Assembly: GCA_013911065.1 (NCBI GenBank)
Contig: JACERV010000010.1
Coordinates: forward strand, 1-64,000
Direction: 5' to 3'
DNA from: Ruminococcus sp.
Lineage (GTDB): Bacteria; Bacillota; Clostridia; Lachnospirales; Lachnospiraceae
Length of the DNA: 64,000 bases
Positions 58,349 to 64,000 of the stretch are shown here, in pieces; the first letter of the stretch is position 1, and each line of letters begins with the position of its first letter. Under the pieces are notes generated by a model that saw only the letters and a list, made by a program, of their open reading frames with translations, searched no databases and had not been told where the DNA came from. The position numbers were made by a program, and so were the translations under genes.

Positions 58349-58696
58349 ATGGAAGAACAAAAAATAATAAAAATATCTCCGGACGAGATTTTGGCTGAAA
58401 CTGTGGATCTTAAAAATGCCGGTTATCGTCTGGTGGCAATATCCTGTGTAAATAAGGATGGGATAGAATTAAGTTATTCTTTTGATAAAGATTATGATTT
58501 TGTCCATTTAAGAGTTAATATGGATTATGATACAGAAATAGAAAGCGTGAGCTGTTTTTATCAATATGCATTTTTGTATGAAAATGAGATAAAAGAACTT
58601 TTTGGTGTAAAGATAAAAAACATCACAGTGGATTTTAATGATAATCTGTATAGAATATCGGTGAAAACTCCATTTAACATGAAGGAGGAGGAATAA
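58349..58696 (+). CDS. echD: Ech hydrogenase subunit D (NuoC-like)
   Basis: 115 residues; ATG 58349 (a GTG at 58340 is too close to GGAAGG). Small alpha/beta protein ending with the NuoC-type pattern YENEIKELFGVKIKNITVDF. It packs against the large subunit. Its stop overlaps the echE start (TAATG). Confidence 0.88.
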   Translation: MEEQKIIKISPDEILAETVDLKNAGYRLVAISCVNKDGIELSYSFDKDYDFVHLRVNMDYDTEIESVSCFYQYAFLYENEIKELFGVKIKNITVDFNDNLYRISVKTPFNMKEEE

Positions 58697-59775
58697 TGGG
58701 AAAGAGAACGGTAATTCCTTTTGGCCCTCAGCATCCGGTGCTTCCTGAACCAATCCATCTGGATTTGGTACTTGAGGATGAAAAGGTAGTAGAAGCAATT
58801 CCTCAGATTGGCTATATCCACAGAGGTCTGGAAAAGTTAGTAGAAAAAAGGGATTTTAAACAATATACTTATGTAGCAGAGAGAATTTGCGGAATTTGTT
58901 CTTTCATGCATGGAATGGGATACTGTATGGCGGTTGAAGGTATCATGGAGATTGAAGTGCCTGAGAGAGGAAAGTTCCTCAGAACTATCTGGGCAGAAGT
59001 GTCCCGTATTCACAGCCATTTACTATGGTTAGGATTGACTGCCGATGCTTTTGGATTTGAAAGTCTGTTTATGCATTCCTGGAGATTAAGAGAAGAAGTT
59101 CTGGACTTATTTGAGCAGACCACAGGGGGGCGTGTTATTTTCTCTGTATGCGATATTGGTGGAGTGAGAAAAGACATTGACGCCGAGATGTTAAATACAA
59201 TGGTTTCTGTATTGACAAGAATGGAGAAAGAACTGCGTGATCTTACGGATGTATTTTTAAATGATATGTCTGTAAAGCACCGTACGGTTGGCGTGGGAGT
59301 ATTATCAAAAGAAAAGGCACAGGAAACAGGTGCAGTAGGTCCTATGGCAAGAGCAAGCGGTATTTCCGTGGATATGAGGACCTTAGGATATGCGGCATAT
59401 AAGCACTTGCAGTTTGAGCCTATTACAGCGGAAGCCGGAGACAGCTATGCCAGAATGGAAGTTAGAATCGGAGAAGTCTATCAGGCGATTGAGCTGATCA
59501 GACAGTGTGTAGAATTAATTCCGGAAGGTGATGTAATTACAAAAATAAAAGGAAACCCAAACGGAGAACATTTTATAAGACTGGAACAGCCCCGGGGAGA
59601 AGTTATTTATTATGTAAAAGCAAACGGGACAAGCTTTTTAGACCGTTTTAGGGTTCGCACCCCCACGTTCGCAAATGTTCCTGCTCTTCTTGAAACTTTA
59701 AAGGATTGTGATCTTGCAGATGTTCCCATTCTCATTCTTACAATTGACCCATGCATCAGTTGTACGGAAAGATAA
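58696..59775 (+). CDS. echE: Ech hydrogenase large subunit E, NiFe site
   Basis: 359 residues. FGPQHPVLPEPIHL begins the NuoD-like fold. Nickel-iron ligands are all present: Cys65 and Cys68 in ERICGICSF, and Cys353 and Cys356 in DPCISCTER. This makes it a group 4 [NiFe] hydrogenase and not complex I. It ends three residues after the last ligand, so no C-terminal extension needs removal. The ACG GAA AGA codons before the stop are the left copy of the repeat that flanks the inserted hairpin element; the stop itself was created by that insertion. Confidence 0.95.
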   Translation: MGKRTVIPFGPQHPVLPEPIHLDLVLEDEKVVEAIPQIGYIHRGLEKLVEKRDFKQYTYVAERICGICSFMHGMGYCMAVEGIMEIEVPERGKFLRTIWAEVSRIHSHLLWLGLTADAFGFESLFMHSWRLREEVLDLFEQTTGGRVIFSVCDIGGVRKDIDAEMLNTMVSVLTRMEKELRDLTDVFLNDMSVKHRTVGVGVLSKEKAQETGAVGPMARASGISVDMRTLGYAAYKHLQFEPITAEAGDSYARMEVRIGEVYQAIELIRQCVELIPEGDVITKIKGNPNGEHFIRLEQPRGEVIYYVKANGTSFLDRFRVRTPTFANVPALLETLKDCDLADVPILILTIDPCISCTER

Positions 59776-59916
59776 TTGTTCAGTACAGGACTGTGCATTT
59801 ACTGCACAGTCCGTGTGAAAACATTGAACATGCAATAGCAAGCCCCATCGCCAAAGGCGATTTTCATGGGCTTGCGTCGTATCTGTTCATGGTTCTGAAC
59901 AGATACACGGAAAGAT
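59774..59916. mobile_element. MITE-like triple-hairpin element between echE and echF
   Basis: ACGGAAAGAT occurs at 59764-59773 and 59907-59916, a 10-bp direct repeat like a target duplication. The DNA between has three hairpins: GGACTGTGCA/TGCACAGTCC (59788-59812), GCAAGCCC/GGGCTTGC (59838-59875) and ATCTGTTCA/TGAACAGAT (59881-59904). TGTTCAG-type ends near each border face each other as imperfect terminal inverted repeats. No ORF. Could also affect mRNA stability inside the ech operon. Confidence 0.55.
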
Positions 59917-59954
59917 TGTGAAACACCAACTTACGGAAAGGCGTGGAAAATAAT

Positions 59955-60308
59955 ATGTCTATTTTAAGTATGACGAAGACACTTTTTAAGAGTATTGTGC
60001 ATGGCCCCTATACCCAGCTTTACCCTATAAAACCAAGGGAAAACTTTGAGCGGACAAGGGGCAGCATTGAAAATGATATTGAAGCTTGTATCTTTTGTGG
60101 ATTGTGTGTAAGACGATGCCCCACATCTGCCCTGAAAATTGAAAAAGCAGAAAAACTTTGGAGCATTGAGAGAATGCAGTGTATTCAGTGTGGTTATTGT
60201 GTTGAGGTTTGCCCTAAAAAATGTCTTCATATGAGGAATGAGTATACAACACCTAATACAATAAAAGTAAAGGATGAATATGTAGATGCACGAGTATCCG
60301 ATAACTAA
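59955..60308 (+). CDS. echF: Ech hydrogenase subunit F (2x4Fe-4S ferredoxin-like)
   Basis: 117 residues from ATG 59955, or GTG 59943. Two cluster motifs: CIFCGLCVRRCP and CIQCGYCVEVCP, each C-x2-C-x2-C-x3-C-P. It brings electrons from ferredoxin to EchC. The gene is separated from echE by the hairpin element, and ends inside the hypA start. Confidence 0.92.
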   Translation: MSILSMTKTLFKSIVHGPYTQLYPIKPRENFERTRGSIENDIEACIFCGLCVRRCPTSALKIEKAEKLWSIERMQCIQCGYCVEVCPKKCLHMRNEYTTPNTIKVKDEYVDARVSDN

Positions 60309-60624
60309 GAGGATTATTGAAATAGCAGAAAAATTTGCGAAAGAAAATAATGACGGGGATGTGAAACAGATTAATCTGGTTGTGGGGGATTATTCCGGGT
60401 ATGTGGCAAGTTCAATTGATTTATATTTTGAAATTATTGCTGAGGACAGTATGTGCAAAAACGCAGTGCTGAATATAGAACGGGTAAAGCCCAAATTAAA
60501 GTGTACCGGGTGCGGTAAGCTATTTGAGCGTAAGCCTTTTTCTTTTGAATGTCCTGATTGTAAGGGGAATGGAAGCCCTACGGATATCGGCAAAGAATTT
60601 TATATAAAGTCCATTGAAATATGA
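60286..60624 (+). CDS. hypA: Hydrogenase nickel chaperone HypA
   Basis: 112 residues. MHEYPITKRIIEIAEKFAKE: His2 and Glu3 bind nickel. LKCTGCGKLFERKPFSFECPDC gives the zinc site of two CxxC pairs. With HypB it inserts Ni into EchE. It overlaps echF by 23 bases, so hyp genes share the ech transcript. Confidence 0.93.
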   Translation: MHEYPITKRIIEIAEKFAKENNDGDVKQINLVVGDYSGYVASSIDLYFEIIAEDSMCKNAVLNIERVKPKLKCTGCGKLFERKPFSFECPDCKGNGSPTDIGKEFYIKSIEI

Positions 60625-60636
60625 GAGGAGGTATTT

Positions 60637-61287
60637 ATGTCAGAAACAAAAGAAATAGAGGTTATGCAGTCTGTATATGACAAAAATGAAGAGATTGCAA
60701 AACAGATTAATGAAAAGTTAACACAAAAGGGGATTTTTGCTGTTAATGTGATGGGAACCCCCGGTGCGGGAAAGACTTCTGCACTGATTCAGATCATGCA
60801 AAGATTAGGTGACATTATCCCTTACGTGATTGAAGGAGATATTGAGGCAGATATCGATACGAAAAGATTGCTTTCATTAGGTGTAAAAACAATCCAGATT
60901 AATACAAATGGTGCGTGCCACCTGGATTCTCCTTTAATCGGTAAAGCAGTAGAGGATTTAAATGTCCAGGAAGGGATTTTGTTTATTGAAAATATCGGAA
61001 ACTTAGTATGCCCCGCGGAATTTGAAATCGGTGAACATGTTAAGATGTTAATTTCTACCGTTACAGAGGGCAGTGATAAGCCATATAAATATCCCCTTGC
61101 TTTTGAAAAAGCAGATATTATTCTTGTTAATAAATGTGATTTGCTGCCATATGTGGATTTTGATGAAGAGTATTTTATGAAGGGGGTCAGAGCATTAAAT
61201 TCCACCGTACCTGTTTTCAAGGTATCCAGTAAGTCGGGCGAGGGATTTGAGGAAGTTGTTTCATGGATAAAGAAAAATTTGAAATAG
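60637..61287 (+). CDS. hypB: Hydrogenase maturation GTPase HypB
   Basis: 216 residues; ATG 60637 after GAGAGGAGGTATTT. SIMIBI-class GTPase with P-loop GTPGAGKTS (40-48), the switch EGDIEADIDTKRL, and CHLDSPLI with the metal-site Cys, NKCDLLPY the guanine-specificity motif. No N-terminal CxxCGC nickel motif and no His-rich stretch, so it is the minimal form and depends on HypA for nickel. It overlaps hypF by 25 bases. Confidence 0.94.
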   Translation: MSETKEIEVMQSVYDKNEEIAKQINEKLTQKGIFAVNVMGTPGAGKTSALIQIMQRLGDIIPYVIEGDIEADIDTKRLLSLGVKTIQINTNGACHLDSPLIGKAVEDLNVQEGILFIENIGNLVCPAEFEIGEHVKMLISTVTEGSDKPYKYPLAFEKADIILVNKCDLLPYVDFDEEYFMKGVRALNSTVPVFKVSSKSGEGFEEVVSWIKKNLK

Positions 61288-63791
61288 TGACGAAAAAGAT
61301 TTTGGTTTCGGGAATTGTGCAGGGGGTTGGTTTTCGCCCCCTTACTTTTCGTTTGGCCCAAAAACATGGCATTAAAGGAACCGTTCAGAATATTGGGGGA
61401 ATGGTGGAAATGATTGCCCAGTCTGCCCGATATGATTTTGAATGTTTTATAGAAGAATTAGAAACAGCCCGGTGCGATGGCTGCGAAATCATCAATATGG
61501 AAATAAAGGATATTACAGGGACGGCTGCAGAACAATTCCGGGAATTCCGGATTATTCAAAGTTCGGCAGCTCAGAAGGCATCTATTATCCCGCCTGATCT
61601 CGCAGTTTGCAGTAAGTGCAGAGAAGAATTGTATCAAGGGACAGACCGGAGATATCTTCATCCATTTATAAGCTGTATGTCCTGCGGGCCAAGGTATAGC
61701 ATTATAGACCGGCTTCCCTATGACAGGGAAAATACAGTGATGGAAGACTTTGGCATGTGCGAGGAGTGTGGAAAAGAGTATTCTTCACCCTTAGACAGGC
61801 GTTTTCATGCGCAGACCATCTCCTGCCACGACTGCGGACCTTTCCTGATATTTAAGGAGGATGGGGAGCTGACCAATCAGGCAGGGTATGAGAGGGCGGT
61901 TGAAATTATTAAACAAGGTGGGATTGTGGCGGTAAAAGGGATTGGCGGCTATCACTTTGTATGTTCTCCATTTATAGAAGAGACGGTACAGAATCTGAGA
62001 AAATTAAAAGGCCGGGAAGAAAAGCCCTTTGCGGTTATGTTTGGTTCCGTAAGTGAGATAGAGGAATACTGTCAGGTTACAGAGGAGGAACGGCTGCTTT
62101 TAGAATCCGGTCCCAGACCCATTGTATTACTTTATTCTAATAATGAAAAGATGGCACCTTCCACGTATAAAGGAAGTATTTACTGCGGAGCATTTTTACC
62201 ATACACTCCGCTGCAGGTTATGCTGATTCATAACTGCGGCCCTTTGATCATGACAAGTGCAAATATTTCGGACCAGCCCATTATTAAAGAAGATAGTGTT
62301 ATGCTGTCCCTGGGTGCACCGCTGCTTGACGGAGTATTATACAATACAAGGCGGATTATCAGGTCTGTAGATGATTCTGTAGCAAAGATTATAGATAAGA
62401 AACCTCAGTTAGTACGAAGAAGCAGGGGATATGTACCTTATCCGGTCTTTTTGCCGGACTGTGGTAAGGATGTAAAAATATTTGCTGCCGGAGGAGACTT
62501 GAAAGCTGCATTCTGCCTGTATCATCATGGAAATGCAGTTGTGTCTCAGTATTTTGGTGATTTGGAAGAGAATGCAGTTTTTGAAGAATATAAGGCTTCA
62601 GTTGAAGATTTATGCGAATTGTTAAAAATTACTCCGGATTTGACGGTCTGTGACCTGCACCCGAATTATTTTTCTTCCAAATATACAAAAGCACTAAACA
62701 AACCGATTCTTTATGTCCAGCATCATCATGCCCATATTGCATCTGTTATGGCCGAGCATCATCTGAAAGGGAAAGTTTTGGGAATTGCCTTTGACGGTAC
62801 TGGATATGGAACGGACGGACATGTCTGGGGCAGTGAATTTTTGATTTGTGAGGGCAGCGGATTTCAGCGGGCCGCCCATTTGGCATATACGCCGATGCTG
62901 GGCGGGGACCAGTCTATGCGGGATGCAAAAAAGACAGCAGCTTGTTTTCTTCTAAACTATGGCCTGGACCAGTTTATAAAAGACAGCAGAAGTGATATAA
63001 TCAAAGCAGCTCTGGAGCATGAGGTTCATACAGTATTGACATCAAGTATGGGCAGATTGTTTGATGCAATATCTAGTATTCTGGAAATATCGGATGAAAA
63101 CCGGTATGAAGGAGAGTGTGCTGCGTCTTTAGAAAAGGAAGCTCTTTTGGCGGAGAAAAATAATGTTTCACCCCGGTCCATGTCATTTGGCATCCTTCAA
63201 ACAAAGGAATGCCTGGTGATAGATCCCGGTCCCATATTCGAGACTATTGGAAGAGGCTGGAGTGAAAAAGGAGAAGAAAGTAAGGTGGTTCTGCGCCAGT
63301 CCCTGGCACTTGGTTTTCACTATGCATTGGCGGAGATTGCATTACAGGTGTGTATTCTGGTGAGGGAAAAAGAAGGGATAAACACCATCGCTTTTAGCGG
63401 CGGTGTGTTCCAAAACTCGGTATTGTCTAACCGGATGACCAAGATTCTGAGAGAACAGTATTTTGAAGTATATTACAATATAGCCGTTCCTCCAAATGAC
63501 GGGTCAATTAGTCTGGGACAGACCTATATAGGGTTAATGACAGAAGAAAGAGAAGGTGATGGTATGTGTGTTGCTGTACCTGGAAAGATAATGGAGATAA
63601 ATGGTGATACTGCAAAAGTAGATATTATGAATAATATTTGTGACATCAATATCAAATTAGTTCATGTAAAGATTGGAGATTACGTGCTGATTCATGCAGG
63701 ATGTGCGATTGATGTGGTGGGGGAGGATTCTGCCCTGGATATACTTAGCATGTTTGAGGAGCTGGAGGAAGAAATAAATGATAACCCTTGA
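61263..63791 (+). CDS. hypF: HypF carbamoyltransferase fused to HypC
   Basis: 842 residues. Acylphosphatase domain (about 10-95, VQGVGFRPLTFRLAQ); two zinc fingers (CSKCREELY, CGPRYSI, CEECGKEY, CHDCGPF, about 110-185); YrdC-like (about 210-390, GGIVAVKGIGGYHFVC); and Kae1-like domain (about 415-765, VQHHHAHIASVMAEH, AFDGTGYGTDG, FSGGVFQNSVL). It makes the cyanide ligand precursor from carbamoyl phosphate. The last 75 residues (MCVAVPGKIMEING ...) are a complete HypC. No stop codon separates them, which is unusual; free HypC can also start at 63564. Confidence 0.9.
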   Translation: MDKEKFEIVTKKILVSGIVQGVGFRPLTFRLAQKHGIKGTVQNIGGMVEMIAQSARYDFECFIEELETARCDGCEIINMEIKDITGTAAEQFREFRIIQSSAAQKASIIPPDLAVCSKCREELYQGTDRRYLHPFISCMSCGPRYSIIDRLPYDRENTVMEDFGMCEECGKEYSSPLDRRFHAQTISCHDCGPFLIFKEDGELTNQAGYERAVEIIKQGGIVAVKGIGGYHFVCSPFIEETVQNLRKLKGREEKPFAVMFGSVSEIEEYCQVTEEERLLLESGPRPIVLLYSNNEKMAPSTYKGSIYCGAFLPYTPLQVMLIHNCGPLIMTSANISDQPIIKEDSVMLSLGAPLLDGVLYNTRRIIRSVDDSVAKIIDKKPQLVRRSRGYVPYPVFLPDCGKDVKIFAAGGDLKAAFCLYHHGNAVVSQYFGDLEENAVFEEYKASVEDLCELLKITPDLTVCDLHPNYFSSKYTKALNKPILYVQHHHAHIASVMAEHHLKGKVLGIAFDGTGYGTDGHVWGSEFLICEGSGFQRAAHLAYTPMLGGDQSMRDAKKTAACFLLNYGLDQFIKDSRSDIIKAALEHEVHTVLTSSMGRLFDAISSILEISDENRYEGECAASLEKEALLAEKNNVSPRSMSFGILQTKECLVIDPGPIFETIGRGWSEKGEESKVVLRQSLALGFHYALAEIALQVCILVREKEGINTIAFSGGVFQNSVLSNRMTKILREQYFEVYYNIAVPPNDGSISLGQTYIGLMTEEREGDGMCVAVPGKIMEINGDTAKVDIMNNICDINIKLVHVKIGDYVLIHAGCAIDVVGEDSALDILSMFEELEEEINDNP
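63564..63791 (+). CDS. hypC: HypC, encoded within the 3' end of hypF
   Basis: 75 residues. AGAAGGTGATGGT stands in front of ATG 63564, a good ribosome binding site. MCVAVPGKIMEI has the Cys2 that HypC uses to bind the Fe(CN)2CO group and the precursor large subunit, and it must be free after Met removal in the known proteins. In the HypF fusion this Cys would be internal. The internal start suggests that separate HypC is made as well as, or instead of, the fusion. Confidence 0.7.
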   Translation: MCVAVPGKIMEINGDTAKVDIMNNICDINIKLVHVKIGDYVLIHAGCAIDVVGEDSALDILSMFEELEEEINDNP

Positions 63792-64000
63792 GCAAATCGT
63801 GAGAGAATTAAAATCCTATGACGGAGATGAAATCAAAATTATGGAGGTTTGCGGAACGCACACCTCCAGTATATTTAAAAATGGAATAAGAACCTTGATT
63901 TCCCCTAAAATCAGGTTAATTTCCGGTCCCGGATGTCCTGTGTGTGTGACACCTTCTGCTTATGTAGATAAACTGGTGGACATAGCCGGGCAGGAAGGCT
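63778..64000 (+). CDS. hypD: HypD, partial at window end
   Basis: The first 74 codons are visible from ATG 63778, overlapping hypFC by 14 bases. MITLEQIVRELKSYD, then IMEVCGTHTSSIFKNGIRTL and GPGCPVCVTPSAYVD, are HypD hallmarks: CGTHT and CPVC hold the conserved cysteines for the 4Fe-4S protein scaffold where the Fe(CN)2CO unit is built with HypC. hypE is expected next, outside the window. Confidence 0.93.
   Translation, partial: MITLEQIVRELKSYDGDEIKIMEVCGTHTSSIFKNGIRTLISPKIRLISGPGCPVCVTPSAYVDKLVDIAGQEG

Noticed and set aside
55025-59775. Reading the cluster as respiratory complex I
   Set aside because: Only six subunits are present in Ech order, no NuoE/F/G, and echE keeps both CxxC nickel-ligand pairs, which complex I lacks.

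Overview
The window comes from a low-GC, anaerobic, spore-forming Firmicute, most likely a Lachnospiraceae-type Clostridium. The support is a cotJABC spore-coat operon, Shine-Dalgarno-rich gene starts with many TTG/GTG codons, an Ech-type [NiFe] hydrogenase and a sortase-anchored surface protein. The genus cannot be named from sequence alone.

Left host flank (1-8285): a helix-turn-helix protein of unknown role, a 1451-residue wall-anchored adhesin with three C-terminal repeats, a CLC-F type fluoride exporter behind a fluoride (crcB) riboswitch with an overlapping terminator, and the 3' part of cotJC.

Prophage (about 8286-53145, 44.86 kb): a complete siphovirus-like prophage. Its large serine integrase lies next to the left attachment site. 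It interrupts cotJC after codon 33, and precise excision would rebuild an in-frame 205-codon cotJC and at the same time a 46-bp attP with perfect 12-bp inverted arms. Order inside: integrase and cargo genes on the minus strand (8.3-13.9 kb); a CI/Cro-type switch with four 14-15 bp operators (13.9-15.0 kb); small early genes; a replication/recombination block (DUF1351, ERF annealase, SSB, ERCC4-type nuclease, CHC2 primase, DUF927 ATPase, 16.3-21.8 kb) followed by a GTTAC/GTAAC-rich possible origin; small regulators ending in an ArpU/DUF1492-like late regulator; an AT-rich cargo block with a two-gene Kiwa-like (KwaB/KwaA) defence module; packaging, head, tail and lysis genes (30.1-48.7 kb); and right-end cargo comprising an S-layer-homology protein and an SOS-boxed Y-family polymerase operon with an SRAP/YedK gene.

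Right host flank (53146-64000): the 5' fragment of cotJC, cotJB and cotJA, a tRNA-Pro(GGG), a GNAT acetyltransferase, then echABCDEF followed by hypA, hypB, a hypF-hypC fusion and the start of hypD. A small MITE-like hairpin element sits between echE and echF.

Most notable: (i) a prophage in a sporulation gene placed so that excision restores it, like sigK/skin and spsM/SPbeta in Bacillus; (ii) a Kiwa-like defence pair carried as a moron; (iii) a phage Prp protease with matching LQLF motifs on scaffold, capsid and tail tube; (iv) a MuF head protein with a JAMM-like C-terminal domain and a small acidic partner; (v) a HypF-HypC fusion that keeps an internal ribosome binding site and start for free HypC; (vi) five TTGCG-N4-CGCAA palindromes scattered through the prophage.
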